Origin: Linum tenue
Lineage: Eukaryota > Streptophyta > Magnoliopsida > Malpighiales > Linaceae
Direction: 5' to 3'
DNA length: 64,000 nucleotides
Assembly: GCA_946122785.1 (NCBI GenBank)
Contig: CAMGYJ010000009.1
Span: forward strand, 11,872,937 to 11,936,936
The translations under genes and the position numbers were made by a program. This document shows, in pieces, positions 45,164 through 57,634 of the stretch (its first letter is position 1; each line of letters begins with the position of its first letter). The notes below the pieces were generated by a model, which saw only the letters and a program-made list of their open reading frames with translations, did no database searches and was not told the origin of the DNA.

Positions 45164-47047
45164 TCAGATTTGCCACTTTCCATCTCCACCAGTGGCATTT
45201 TTGCCTCCAGTTTGGTGGTTGCTGCCAACAGCTTTCAGTTCTGCAAACCCTGGTGCCAGCTTAGGTGGGGGCTGAATGATAGGAGAGCCAGCTGAAGAAG
45301 ACGAGGAAGTAGACCGAAACGGCCAAGTGATTGTACTCATACTTGACGATGTGGCAGTAGCTGCAAATTGGTTTCCCCTACCAGCACCAACTCCTGCTGA
45401 AGTAGTAGCAGTAGCATCTGTATCCATCTTATGCCTATCTAGCTTCTCGTCCATAACACGACGACAGGTCGCAGATTCTGAAGGACTACCCTGACCACCA
45501 GCTGATTTCTCTCCAGGAGTTGCAAACTGAAGCCATGGCTGCCTGAAAGTATGCCAGGCCGGAGATGTACTGTTATTCATCCCCTGTGAAGAATTGCTGC
45601 CGTTCCCTTCGTTCCCATGTGGCGCCATCATCATCATCGCCTCATTCGGTTTGCTCTCTGGCTGTTGCTTGTCTTTCTCCGCTGACATGAATTCAAGTGG
45701 CGGCTCGGCTCTAGGCTGCAGCACCGCAGAGCGACCTGAAGTAAACGTGGTGGTGGGAAATGCTTTCTCTGGAGGGACTGCTGGAGTGTAGTTCGATGGA
45801 AGAAGATCATCCCAGTTCTCCAAGAGCTCCTTGTATACTTTCCGTAAGGTTACCTCAGTAAGTCCAGTGACCTTGCAAATCTCTGCTTGTGTCTTCCGCT
45901 TGTCTTCTAATTGGCATGCTAGATATATGGCCGCTGCAGATATGCTAATTGGGTTCCTTCTTGTGCAGAAACACTTGTTGATCACTACTTCTCCTATATG
46001 AGTTGCCAGCTCCTAGAAAATTCAAAACCAAGAACGCAACCAATGTAAAAGGGTAACCAACCAAACATCAACTCACATTCTCCGAGTGGAATCGAAGTTG
46101 CGAAACCAATTACCTGAGCAGATTTGTTGAGTTGGAGGAGGTTGCAGAATCTGGGCATATGAACAGAGATGGAATTGCTATTAAGTGGCTGGCTAAGCTG
46201 CAGAGCTTCTCCTAGTATCTTGATGTACTTCCCAATCTCCTTCTGTGGGACATTGGCAGCAATGGAGATTTCCTGCTCAACACCAATGACGCTGGTTAAA
46301 TTTCATCAGAAAGTGCAAGCTGTCGAAAGAAGAAGAAGAAGAAGAAGAAGAAGAAGAAGAAGAAGAAAGGAATACCGTTACCTGGAGAGTTCTGGGCTCC
46401 TGAGCCTCGCGGATGGCCTGAACAAGGGCGGCGGTGGCAAGGGCTTCGACGCTGCGGTTTCTCAAACAAGTAGCAGAGCAACAATCCCTAAAAAGCTGGA
46501 ACGCGTGATCGGAGATATCGGAATCCAACCCTAGAATCGAAGCTACATCGATAATCTGCATATACGCTCTCAAATTGTCAACCACGACAGTCGACGAGCT
46601 AGAATTCGAATTCGACGATGCAGGCGGAAGCGGCGGCGGCGGCGCGGAGGAGGAGGAGGAGCCGGTGGTCAATTCGAGGATCCGCTCGAGCTCGGCGAGG
46701 TGGCCGGAGAAGGAGAGAGAAGAGCGGAGGGAGATCGGGACGGGCTCCAGAGACCAGGTGGAGAAGGCGGTGATGAATCCCGTCGGCTCGAACGGATCCT
46801 CTTCTGCTTCTCCTATTTCGTCCCCTTGCTCCGCCGCCGCCGCCGCCGCCGCCTGGTGGTCGATGGAGGGAAGGTCGGAGGTGACGAGGCAGAGAGGATT
46901 GTCTTGAGCTCGAACGTGGAAGAGATGGTGCGGTTGAAACTGACGCTCTTCCACCACGCGCCCGCACGATGTGCACTCGGTGATTGATCGGCCGGTCGAG
47001 GTCGTTGAGCACCGGCCCTGCGCCGATGAGCAGTACGGGCACTTCAT
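45164..47047 (-). CDS. PBRP: Plant-specific TFIIB-related protein (PBRP)
   Basis: Three exons (47047-46382, 46272-46114, 46012-45164) encode 557 residues, against 503 in Arabidopsis. The N-terminal zinc ribbon has Cys 3, 6, 25 and 28 (MKCPYCSSAQGR, CTSCGRVVEE). The block DPFEPTGFITAFSTWSLEP is specific to this family. Two cyclin-like repeats follow, with ALATAALVQAIREAQEPRTLQ, EISIAANVPQKEIGKYIKIL and RRNPISISAAAIYLACQLED. The C-terminal 170 residues are Ser/Pro-rich and poorly conserved. PBRP is reported on the plastid outer envelope and in the nucleus, with a role in pol I-related transcription and endosperm growth. Its neighbour on the left of the gene is the DUF1195 gene, as in Arabidopsis. 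Intron 1 is only 109 bases and about 40 of them are a TTC repeat. Confidence 0.95.
46326..46366 (+). repeat. GAA microsatellite in PBRP intron 1
   Basis: Thirteen or so GAA units lie inside the 109-base intron 46381-46273. On the transcribed strand this is a TTC run that supplies pyrimidines to a very short intron. Length changes here could alter intron recognition. Confidence 0.85.
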
Positions 47048-47654
47048 CTTTTCGAAGGTTGCTGCGAATGGAAGTGAGAGAAAACAATGCCTCTAGTTCG
47101 ACCACTGCGGCATTTGTGCTTCACCATTTTTTCAAGAAAAGCTTATGTACAATATAAATAAAATAAATAACTACCAACAGATAAAACGGAGAGCAAGAAC
47201 GAACTCCAAAGAGAAATGAATTCTGCTATCCTGAAATTCCAGACAAATTTGCATATCCATTCTACAACCAGTATCAAACACTTGAAACAGAAGAGTAATC
47301 CATTCCCTCTGGGGGATTCATATAATAACAAATCTAATATGGTGAAAGAATCAAAATTTCTTACTAAAGTGATTGATCTACTAATCGAGCAACAGTAATA
47401 TATGTCGTGTTCGATATCCGAAATATCTCTATATCCATAAGCTTCCTGTAGAATGAGAAGTTGAGAACCTAAATAAGTACATGATCCTTTCATCCGCTGT
47501 AAACAGGAGGAAGAACTACTAGTGCGATGCTACTTCACCAACTCCGACAAACTTCTCCTTCATCAGTTCGTTGAAGAACTCATCCGCAGGTAGAGAAAAT
47601 AGAAGGGCGAGAAGGTTCAATTCCTCTGAGAAAGAACTGTCGATTCTTTTCTGA

Positions 47655-49731
47655 TCATCGATGGATTCCTTTGGAATTCATTGCAGCAGCTCCACCTTTC
47701 GCCATCAGCTTCAGACTCTTGCTTATTTCCCGTGCATTCTGTACATAACATTCGTTTATTGTTAAGATGCATTGCCTACAGAAAAATTGCGAAGCTTTGT
47801 TGCCAAGGTCAAGGGCAAAGCACGGGCAAAATCAATGATGAAAATTTTGAGACTCAGTTAGTAGCACTAGACATATCGGTACCTTAACCAGCGGAAAGAC
47901 AGTATCATTCATCAGAAAAATAAGTTGAACAGCAACAATTGATCACTGAGGCTGGAACAATATAGGGCAGATAAAAAAATCCAACACAGTTTTTACCGAT
48001 GACCTGAAGAATCATTTCAACTTAACTATGTTTTATGAAGCAAAGAGTTCCTAAACCTCTATGCTCTTTGATTCTGATGCTGGACAAACTAGAGGGTGGT
48101 AGATTAACAGAACATCTCAAATTTGAATGTAGAGAGCTCATTCCACAATGAAAGCATTCCATCAAAAAAGAAATCTATACCGAAAACGCCAACATGTTTC
48201 AATGCAAAATATACAACCATAAGAAAAGAAAGGGGAGTTGACGGCTTTTTAATAGAAAAGAAACCGGAATCACAAGCAAATGCTATTAAATTCAGTTTAG
48301 TAGAAACACCATGGAAATGGTAGAAAGTTGACAGCTCTGTTTTGGGTAAACATAACACAAAGGGTTTAAGATTTCACGGCACACAAGAGAAACACAGTTA
48401 TTCGAGAATATGCACAACATTGGTGAAGGGCAAACTATGAAATCTTCGATGGGCATAAGATTTGGGAATGCCCTTGATAGCAACCAACCCAGCTAGCACA
48501 CCGCTCTATTCTTTTTAGGCAATTGAATCCAACACCATACCAAGTAAAACCACAAAAGAAAAAAACAATTAAAGAGAATTGCTGTAGGCTATATCAACCA
48601 TGAACTTTACGATGCCCTCTAACAGATTTCACATGTCGGCTCTCAAGGGATATGAAGCACTTCCTATCAAGGGTCTCACTTCTATCTAGCGCAAACTCTC
48701 CTTCAATCAAGCAACCAGCTCTCACTTGCTTGCCTGTTCTTAATGCAGCTTCTAAAACATGCACGACATGGCAAAAACCCAGCTAAACTCGGTGAATGAA
48801 CGACTGTTCGGCCATACAACAGAGTTACCTAACTTACCTTACAGCAAGTGTAAGTTACAAAAACCTGCAACACTGAGAAGCAAGACAGCCGTCTGCTAAA
48901 TTCCACATCAGATACTAGCATTGAAACATATGTCTAACACAATGATTCAGAAGGACCCAGTCAATCAATCCACAAATCCTACCATTGAACAATCATATAT
49001 ATCATATTATTCTCACACTCATTCTTGACCTATTCAATTTGTTAATCTCCGCAAGAGAATGCTACGCGCCCACAAACACCAATTCCATGAATCTAGACAA
49101 CTAGTAGGTAGTTTGATTCAAATGGACATTTCCGAAACAGAGAAATCAGAAATCAAATTAGATAGGTTAACGACGACATATCACTCACCGTGGATTGAAC
49201 AGGAGGCGGATCAAGATCAATTGATCGCACAGACATCTTAGCAATCTCGGCGATGGCAGCGTCTCTGACTCCAGGGACGTCGCTGGTCAAGTCCTCGTAG
49301 GCCGCTTCGAAAGCCTCCTGCCAGAACCTCGGTAATCTGATCCTACGGCTGTTAGTGTAGACATCCCACATATGCGTCACCACCTTCTCCCTCTCCTCCA
49401 TTTCCTACAAATTCCCCCCCACCACACCCCCTAAATCAGCCGAGATCCAAACCACATTACGGAAGAATAAAACAGAGGGGGAATTTTCACTTACAAGGAC
49501 GTCGAGATCGTCGTGGATAGGCGTGTCGATGTCGTCGGCGAGGCGGTTGAGGTTGCCGGCGGACCACCGGAGGGTGACGGTTCCGGTGAACATGGACCAC
49601 AATGCCAAGAGCAGAATGGCGGCCAAGGCCCAGAACTTGTACCTGCCTTTCCCGAAGAGAAGCGAATCGGAGGTGTCCTTCTTCAAACTTCCCGTCGCCG
49701 TCGATGTTGGGAGAGAATCGTCATCCTTCAT
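47655..49731 (-). CDS. DUF1195 family membrane protein (At4g36660-like)
   Basis: Three exons (49731-49495, 49404-49189, 47738-47655) give 178 residues; the Arabidopsis protein has about the same length. The N-terminus is hydrophilic, and one membrane helix lies at about 33-54 (FWALAAILLLALWSMFTG). An alpha-helical region follows with MEEREKVVTHMWDVYTNS, LPRFWQEAFEAAYEDL and IAKMSVRSIDLDPPP. Exon 3 encodes NAREISKSLKLMAKGG and a stop; it joins in phase after a 1.45 kb intron and is the least certain part. The function of DUF1195 is unknown. The Arabidopsis label polyol transporter has no support here, as the protein has one helix. It is transcribed toward PBRP. Confidence 0.82.
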
Positions 49732-50213
49732 CTCGATTTTGCTTCGATCCGGATGCTGGGACGATTTCCTCTCGGTCGAATCAAATCGGTCGCAAATGGA
49801 AGTGTCAGTAATCGGAGTCTGTCAGATCGATATGGTGCTCTCTCTTTCCCCCTTTGTTTCCTTTTGGGGTTAGATTGCTTGCAGCGGGGAGGGACGGGAC
49901 TGTGGAAGGAAGAGCGAAGCGGGGGAGCTGAGGAAAAAAGGGGAGTCGTTAATTATTATTATTAAATTTTATTTATGTTCGGCGGTGCCACCGTACTTAC
50001 TGGATTTAATATATTTAATTATTATTGGAGGTGCATGTGGTGCGTATCCCAGAGAGAACCTGATGACCGTTGATTTTGATGGGCCAGGCCAGACAACAAG
50101 CTCTATACGTTCCAACTTCCTCCGGGCTCCATTCGCCCGAACTTCAAACCGACAAGGAACGACACCACCTGCTTGCGTTTTGATCCAATTGTTCATTAGC
50201 TGATTTTCGAATT
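49732..50213 (-). promoter_or_regulatory. Upstream region of the DUF1195 gene
   Basis: GC-richer leader sequence extends to about 49930, then AT-rich DNA begins. No TATA box is convincing. A relic of a MULE end starts at about 50214. Confidence 0.35.
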
Positions 50214-50375
50214 GGGTAAATTACAAATTTGGTCAATGGGATTACTAACAAGTTCCAGGTTTGTATTAAAAATATTTTATTCTGTTTTTGGTTACTGAAT
50301 CAGTTCAACCGTTCAAGTTTGGTATTGACCGTTACCTGCCGTCAGTCTCCTTTTACGGTGTAGACACCATTTTTT
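50214..50375. mobile_element. Relic of a MULE end, related to the element at 39314
   Basis: The block starts gggtaaattacaaatttggt and keeps the order of words seen in the 39314 element (aaatattttattc, ttggttactga, tcaagtttgg, cgtcagtctcc). It is strongly diverged. The other end is not recognisable, so only one arm is called. Confidence 0.6.
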
Positions 50376-50383
50376 GTTCGGAT

Positions 50384-50732
50384 CAAGGTTGTAAAACCAG
50401 TTTAAGTTATTGAACCGGTCAAGTAAAGGGGTTTGAGGATTAATGGTTTGATCGGGGTCCGACCGACAAATAAGATAGTAATTAAAGATTTAATAACTGA
50501 AATGAAATTTATCTTACATTTATCTATTAAAAACTTATTTTTCACAAAATAAATCTACATAACTTCCATGACCCACCCACTATCTCCCTTTCTTCGTTCC
50601 TCTTCCTCTCTCCCCCCTTTCTTCTTCTCCCTCTTTAGGGGTCGGACCAGGGGCTTTCTGGAGGTCGTTTTGAAGCCCGACTTAGGTCGGATCGGGTCCA
50701 ACCGAGTGTCCGATAGGGGTTTAACAACCTTG
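50384..50732. mobile_element. hAT MITE, 349 bases
   Basis: The ends caaggttgtaaaacc and ggtttaacaaccttg are inverted repeats. The duplication gttcggat / gttcagat (50376-50383 and 50733-50740) matches at 7 of 8 positions. It is inserted directly after the MULE-end relic and is younger than it. Confidence 0.85.
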
Positions 50733-50879
50733 GTTCAGATTAAAACATTTTTAATCACTTAAATTTAGTCTCAGTTTAAGGTTTGCAATAGCAACTTAGT
50801 TCAAACCCCAAAATCCAGGCCTAGCCAAACTCGAGCCAGATTCAATCTCGATCGAACCAGACTGGTCAAATCAGACCAG

Positions 50880-53640
50880 ATTTAGGCCACTCAACTAACA
50901 ATAAGAAAAATACAACACACAATATATCCTGACCAACCAATTCAAACCTCCCACCAAATGGCCTAATAGTGACCCCTCCTGCTAGAAAAACAGGGGCTTA
51001 CTTCTTCTTGTTTAGATCTCCTTACCAGCCAACCCAAACCTCCCTTATTCTCTACCCCTTCCCAACAGACTTCTTCTTCTTTTTCTTCTTCCCCACGATA
51101 GCCTTTCCCCTTCCAAGAAAACAGACATAAAAGAGTTCATAACAAATCTTGGATTCCCAATTCGGAAACCTCTTTTCCAACACCTTTTCAGCTTTGCTTG
51201 CTCTGGGTCGGGGCTCTAAAATAGCTACTATATGAACATTATTTTGTCAAATAACTTTAAGTAAAGCAGTAAACTTACTATCATCTACAAAACTCCTAAT
51301 ATTCCAAGCTAGTATATTCATTTCTTACCTCTTCCACGCCCACCGCCTCTACCCCATTTCTTGTTCACCGGGGAATGAAAACCCTTTGCCATTTGAAAAT
51401 ATAGTGGATCCTGAAATGCTTCAACTACCTGCGTTGAGGACCTCCAGGCACAACATGCTGCTAACTCCCCAGGATCAGGTGGTGCCAGAGAGGCTAGTGA
51501 GCTCCCTGTTTGCCTAGGTAACCCACGATAGGGGTGGGCATCCGGTTCGGTAAACTCGGACTGAACCGGACCGAAACCGAGCCAACCCGAACCGAAACCG
51601 AAGATTTGTTATTCGGTTCGGAATTCGGAACTGAAAAACCTATATTTCGGAAACCAGGATCTGGCCAACCGAACCGAGTTTCCGATTCCGAACCGAGCAA
51701 CCGAACATCCCCAACTCTCACACTCATAGCCCACAACCCAAAGCCCAATCTCACACACTCAAATCCCAATCCCAGAGCCCACAACCCCAAAGCCCAAGCC
51801 CTCCCTCTCTACATTTGTTAGTGGAACCCTAGCCCAGACCAAACCTCACCACTAACCACTCTCAATCATATCACTCACATGCAGCAATCGCCGCCGCCGG
51901 CAGAGAAAGGAGACTAGAGAAGACTTGGCAGATTTGATGGAGATTCTGGTGGAAATAGCTCGTCTCCAACAAAATCACCTCCCAGCCACACCCAATATGC
52001 ATCCCCTTCAATCCAATCACGCCGTCGACAGCCACATGCAGGCGACGGGAAGTGGAAGGGTCGCAGTGGGAGAGGACGACCACGGCGGCGGGGGAAGCTG
52101 AGCGCGACCACGACGGTGGGGGAAGCTGAACGCGACCACGGCAGCGGAGGGAGCTGAGTGCGACCACGGCGGCGGAGGGAGTGAAGCATGATTTATCCTT
52201 TCGCCGGCGTCAGATCTGACGATTTAGAAGAAAGTTTCTCGAGGAGGCGGCCATGGCGGTGATGCTTCCTCTGGGCTGGGGAATGCGACCAGCGACTGCT
52301 TCTGGGCGAAGTTGAACTCTGATGCTGCTGGGGGGTGGGAGAAGGAAGAAGAGGAGGTGGGAGAGGGAGAAGGAAGATTGGGTTTTGATTTTTGTGCTGT
52401 GGGTCTTCAATGAGAAAATGAAGTAGGGAAAGCAAGGAGAGAAGTCGGGTTCGTCGGTTTTTTAGTTCCGAACCGAGATATATTTCAGTTCGGCCAGACC
52501 GAACCGAAATATATTTCGGTTCGGGATCGGTTTCAACTTTGAGTTATATTAGGGTACCGGTATGCTTAGTTCGGTTTGGTTTGAACCGAACCGAACCGAT
52601 GCCCACCCCTAACCCACGAACAACTTATGCTAAACTCATAATAACACCCATTAAAGAAGGTACCAGATCATCAATTCCATCTCTACCTCAATTCCATCCC
52701 ACTCCTAATATCCCCTCCGGATTTCGAATCAACCAGTATAACCTTCTTATCCTTGCGAGGTACCACTACAATCCCCTCATCTTTGCCTCTTGCATCCTCC
52801 ATAACCCCAAATACAACACTATGTTTGCCATCATTCTTTTGGCACCCAAATCTTCCTATTAGGATGTTTACTATCACAATTGTGCCCGAAGACCTCACAC
52901 ATTGAACAGACAGGAGGAAGGTTACTATACTCAATACTCCGTAGTAACCTCAAAACTTGTTTCCACATCAGGGTAAAATCGAACTAAACTTGGGAAATTT
53001 GAGTCCGCGCTCATCTCTAGACAAGCACGAGCCACCCCTGATGAGCACCCATACGAGTAGAGTGATCCATGTGAAGCGGCATCCCAACCGTGCTCGCAAC
53101 CCATTCCAGACCATCAAGATAGTTGTACTCCAGAGGCAAGCCACTGAAATGAACCTAGATAGTTAGGGTTTCTATCTTGGGTTCCACAGGTTGGATGCCC
53201 TGACACCATTGGCGAAAGAATATCGTGTTCCCTTGAAAGTGCCACGGACCCAATTTGAATAGCCATTCACTCGTCCCCAGGGACGAGAAGTGGAAAACCA
53301 AAAGCTGCAATCCAAATCTGGAGACTCGAATCGACCTGTTTCTTCCTCACAGGTGATTGGCCAAGCTCTAAAGCTCTGGAATTCAAGGAATCTCACCACA
53401 AATTGTCCGATAAGACTGTTTTTCCATCAAATTTCGCCCTGCTCTTTTACTTCCTTCGGAATCCCGAACCCATCGGTGATATGCTCCAAAGGATGAAATC
53501 AAAGACGATTTTCCGGTGCAACGGCAAACAACTGGGGCCAAGAAATACCCTCACTAGCTAGATCAGCCACCGGCGATGAGGCCGCCGTAGCGTGCGAAAC
53601 CCTAGCTCGGGGAAGGGAGAGAGGGAGAGAGAAAATAACT
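50880..53640 (-). mobile_element. LINE 5' half (ORF1 and start of ORF2), degraded
   Basis: On the minus strand, a GC-rich 5' end near 53640 is followed by ORF1 pieces (LPLEYNYLDGLEWVASTVGM and a CCHC-like CSMCEVFGHNC). A Gly/Arg tail ends in a TGA that overlaps the ORF2 ATG at about 51321 in an ATGA. ORF2 then begins MNILAWNIRSF, the start of the APE-type endonuclease, and runs with a stop to near 50880. Stops and frameshifts are frequent. It is split by a hAT element at 51529-52611. The 3' part of the LINE is missing. Confidence 0.75.
51529..52611. mobile_element. hAT element, 1,083 bases, inside the LINE relic
   Basis: A perfect 8-base duplication acccacga flanks it (51521-51528 and 52612-52619). 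The terminal repeat is TAGGGGTGGGCATC, a common plant hAT terminus, and both subterminal zones are rich in ggttcgg and ccgaac words. A GC-rich centre (about 51880-52300) has open frames but nothing recognisable, and no transposase is seen. Confidence 0.92.
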
Positions 53641-54087
53641 ACATTTTAGCAATTATAGTTTGCTATTTATTGATTTTGTGATAATTGGCTATTATTGACA
53701 TTGTCACAAAATCAATATTTATGGCTATACATGTGTATTTTTCCATTAAAGTATGATGTGACATCCACGAGGCATGACATGTCGAGTTGTCACTGATATG
53801 TGCGTCAAGGTGGCTTCTTTGTAAGTGTATTGTTAATGTAACAGGCGGAATCTCTAAAGGTGTTAAAGTCTGCATTGACGATGAAGAAAAGGTAACATAA
53901 GAATCGAACAACAGGTCTTACTTTTGATGAAAGTGCTAAATTTATCTAACTTCTTTCCAAGATCTGGATATTTTGTGTATTTATCAAGAATTGGCTATTA
54001 TTGTCACAAGATCAATAGTTATGGTTATGCAAGTGAATTTTGACAAACTTAAGATTGGAAGTGAATTATTTCTCTACTAGTATTATC
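53641..54087. other. AT-rich DNA with a 50-base direct repeat
   Basis: The words ttggctattattg and tcacaaaatcaatatttatg near 53686-53740 recur with changes near 53989-54040, about 300 bases apart. No element could be delimited. Confidence 0.5.
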
Positions 54088-54679
54088 TAGGGCTGCAAAT
54101 GAGCAGAGCTACTCATGAGAGGCTCGGTGTTCAGCTCGAAAACAACTCGTTTGAAACTCTGCTCGTTTGTTAATGAGTCGAGATTGAGCTAAGCCTTATT
54201 CAGATCGCGAGGCTCGCGAGCTAGCTCGACTCAGTGGCTTGTTGAGCTCAACTCGTGCACTGCTCGTTTAGAGGTCATGATATATCTCAACATTGTGGTT
54301 AGACAACCAACTCGCCTACCGACTCATGAGTCAATCGATCTATGATCTTATGAGTTGAATTTTGATAATTCATAGGATTGTAAAATTATATCTCACCCTA
54401 TATGATGTTCAACACATTGACTATGTGAGAAAATATGTCTTATCGTAAAATTTAAAAAGAAATTATCTATCATAGATTTCTTCGATAACATGAGATTAGT
54501 TAATCATGATAACATTAATCACATGTATCAAACAAGAGCCAAGATTTTACTTAACGAGCTAACTCGAGCTCGATTAGGCTCGTTAATAAACGAGTTGAGC
54601 TCGAGATCGACTTATTTATTAACAAGCCGAGTCCAAACTAGGGTAAAAATCGACTCGACTCGGCTCATTTGCAGCCCTA
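54088..54679. mobile_element. hAT MITE, 592 bases
   Basis: The ends tagggctgcaaatgagc and gctcatttgcagccctA are inverted repeats of 17 bases. The interior repeats gagctcg and ctcgagc words near both ends. The flanking 8-mers (gtattatc and cttttagc) agree at only 5 positions, so the duplication has decayed or the borders are slightly off. Confidence 0.75.
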
Positions 54680-54829
54680 CTTTTAGCACTTACGAATTTG
54701 GGCCTTTGAACAAAGTCCATAACTTCGGGTCCATTTGCTTTCTGTCCATCTGTGCGCTGGTTTGGAGTTTGGACCAGAAAATGAAAATTATGCGGCCCAA
54801 AGCTGTTTCAATCGCTTTCGAGGAATGAT

Positions 54830-55341
54830 CTCCTCTTCCCTGCCCAGCATTTCGTTTCTTGCTGTTGGTCCTTCCTTTTTTTACGCGAGAGAACGCGCAG
54901 ACTGCAACTCCCAGGAAGACTTGTTCTTCGTCTTCATACTAACTACCATCAACTCCATCTACAGCCTCAAATTTCCTCCTCGGCTGTTCGTAAGGTATAG
55001 ATCTCTGCTTTCCTTTTTTTGACTTGGATGGTTGATTGGCTTTCCCTGATCTGCCGGCCGATCAGTTATCGCGTCCGATCGCCTTAAAGTTTGGCCTTTT
55101 TTTTTGTTTCGAAGTAAACTGAGAACAAGGGTTCTGCTTGCAGAGCTCTAATTTATTGATCTCCTCGCTTTCTAATTGTAGCTTCTTAGTGGGTCGTCTT
55201 TTTGCAATTTCCTGGTACTCCTCCTTGCATTGACCGTTCTTCTGGGCTGGTTCATCAATTGACTTACAATTGACCGACAACGAGGGTGTTATTTGATGAG
55301 TGGGTGGCTGATCTCTTTTTGTTTTCAATTAGGCTTCTAAG
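54830..55341 (+). promoter_or_regulatory. 5' UTR with intron of the TOL gene
   Basis: A donor at 54990 (TTC|GTAAGG) and an acceptor ending at 55332 (CAATTAG) frame a 343-base intron that ends nine bases before the start codon. Transcription probably starts upstream of about 54830. Confidence 0.55.
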
Positions 55342-57634
55342 ATGAGTGACGATTTATTGGAGAAGGTGAGTGCTTTTGGTGAACGCCTCAAGATTGGAGG
55401 TGCGGAGATGGGTCGAAAAATGACTGCTGGGATGAGTTCTATGAGCTTCAAGATGAAAGAGCTGTTTCAAGGTCCGAATCAAACGGATAAAATTGTTGAG
55501 GAAGCTACTGCAGAGACGCTTGAAGAACCCGATTGGGCCATGAACCTAGAAATATGTGACATGATAAATCAGGAAAAGATCAATAGCGTGGAATTGGTTC
55601 GTGGTATAAAGAAGAGGATTATGGTGAAGAGTGCTAGGGTTCAGTACTTGGCCTTGGTGTTACTCGAAACATGCGTCAAGAATTGTGAAAAGGCGTTCTC
55701 GGAAGTGGCAGCTGAGAGGGTTCTTGACGAGATGGTGCGGCTGATTGATGACCCTCAGACTGTTGTTAACAACCGCAATAAGGCTTTGATCCTGATTGAA
55801 GCTTGGGGTGAATCAAGCAGTGAGCTACGGTATCTGCCTGTTTATGAAGAAACATACAAGGTATCCATTTGGGCATATGTTCAAGTAATCTTTTCATTTT
55901 CCCTCTGTTATTTTTAACTGAGAACTTATTACTCTCTTTCTTGAGATCAGTACCTGGATAATGATGAGTTCTTGATCTTACTTTTCCTTGGCTCACATCT
56001 AATTTTGTATGGAACAGAAGATTTACAGCTACATGGTAGAGTTTGCATGCTTTCTAGTGAATTATAAATCTTAACATTGATACTCTAGTAGCTAGAGGAT
56101 CAAAACAGTAGAAGATCGGCTACATCAACTGGGTTTAACAATAGTGAAATCATGTTTTGGAATTTCAGAGTGGGTGTAGAAAGTGTCCTGACTGGAAAGA
56201 ATCTTATTTTTCTGACAATGGGCTCTTACCTGAAAATTCCTTTACTTGTTTCCTGCTGCATGTTTTATTTCCTCATTGACAGCTCTTATTTCTTGTATGG
56301 CATTGGCTCGTTCAGAGTCATAGGTTTATTAGCTCATCTTACATATACCCTGAGCTGTATTTTGCTTGGGTTTTCATGAATTCCTCCTTTTGTGCAGAGC
56401 TTAAAATCTAGGGGCATCCGGTTCCCTGGTCGTGACAATGAGAGTTTGGTACCTATCTTCACCCCTCCTCGTTCCATTTCAGCACCAGAAGTGGATGCCA
56501 ATCTGGCAGAGCAGACTCATCATGAAGTTGCTGTTGAAAGCCTTACTGCTGAGCAAACGAAGGAAGCTTTTGATGTGGCCAGGAATAGCATTGAACTTCT
56601 CACTACAGTTTTATCTTCATCTCCTGGACAAGATGCTTTGAAGGTACTTTTTATCTTACTGACCCTCACGATACTCACTGTATGGTTTTGGTTATGATAT
56701 AAAAATAGTACTCTCCGGTGGTCTTATAGATCATTGAGGACTAAATTGTATATGTAAGATGCCTGCTCAAAATGTCCTTCGCTGCTGTTATTATACTATT
56801 TTGTATGTTGAAACCTAGTGAATATTGCTTCGAGTGCCTTTATATGTTGGGGTGATTCAAGACTGAGACCTGCTAAGTGCTAACGAGAGTTCTTTAACAT
56901 TGAATCGATTTGAATGAGCTGGAGAAAATTGAGAAGTTTAGGCCGTCATTGTAAGGTGTAAGCTTCTCTGAATTCGTTGGGCATGATGTATGCAACTCAG
57001 TAATGCATCCATTGCTGTGTCATTGGCATGTTTTGTGCTGTGTACTCTATGTTGTTTTCATACATGATGCTAGACAAAACAGGTTCAAAGCTAGTGCCTA
57101 GTGTTATTACCACTAGACTCAAGGCGTTTGTTTTTCAATTGTAATTGTTGTATGATATGACGATCTGAGTTGGGATTTGGTCTCGTGCTTTTGTAGGATG
57201 ATTTGACCAGTACCCTTGTCCAGCAATGTCGGCAGTGCCAGTCGACTGTCCAAAGAATCATTGAGACGGCAGGGGACAACGAGGCCTTGCTTTTTGAAGC
57301 TTTAAATGTTAACGACGAGATTCTGAAAGCTCTGTCCAAGTACGAAGAGATGGAGAGGCCATCTGCGGTGCATTCTGAACCTGAACCTGCCATGATCCCA
57401 GTCGCAGTCGAGGCCGAGGACTCCCCAACTCATGCAAAAGAAGCAGATGCATTGATCAGAAAGCCAGCAGGCTCACGGGTCGGGGCACATGGGGAGGGGA
57501 GCAACGATGACATGATGGATGATCTCGACGAAATGATATTTGGGAAGAAAGGCGGCACCAACACATCATCGGAAGACCCAAAGAAGCCACCTTCATCATC
57601 ATCATCATCCAAGGACGATCTCATCTCCTTCTGA
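55342..57634 (+). CDS. TOM1-like ubiquitin-binding protein (TOL1/TOL2 type)
   Basis: Three coding exons (55342-55860, 56398-56643, 57197-57634) encode 400 residues, close to Arabidopsis TOL1 (407). The N-terminus MSDDLLEKVSAFGERLKIGG is specific to this short subgroup. The VHS domain is at about 44-175 (WAMNLEICDMINQEKINSVE, VQYLALVLLETCVKNC) and the GAT domain at about 215-300. The tail is acidic and Ser-rich and ends DDLISF, with DDLDEMIFGKK before it. TOL proteins bind ubiquitinated plasma-membrane cargo such as PIN2 and pass it to ESCRT on early endosomes. TOL1 and TOL2 could not be told apart by eye. Confidence 0.94.

Noticed and set aside
45276..46987. Plus-strand frames across the PBRP gene
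   Set aside because: They are antisense shadows; the minus-strand protein matches PBRP block by block.
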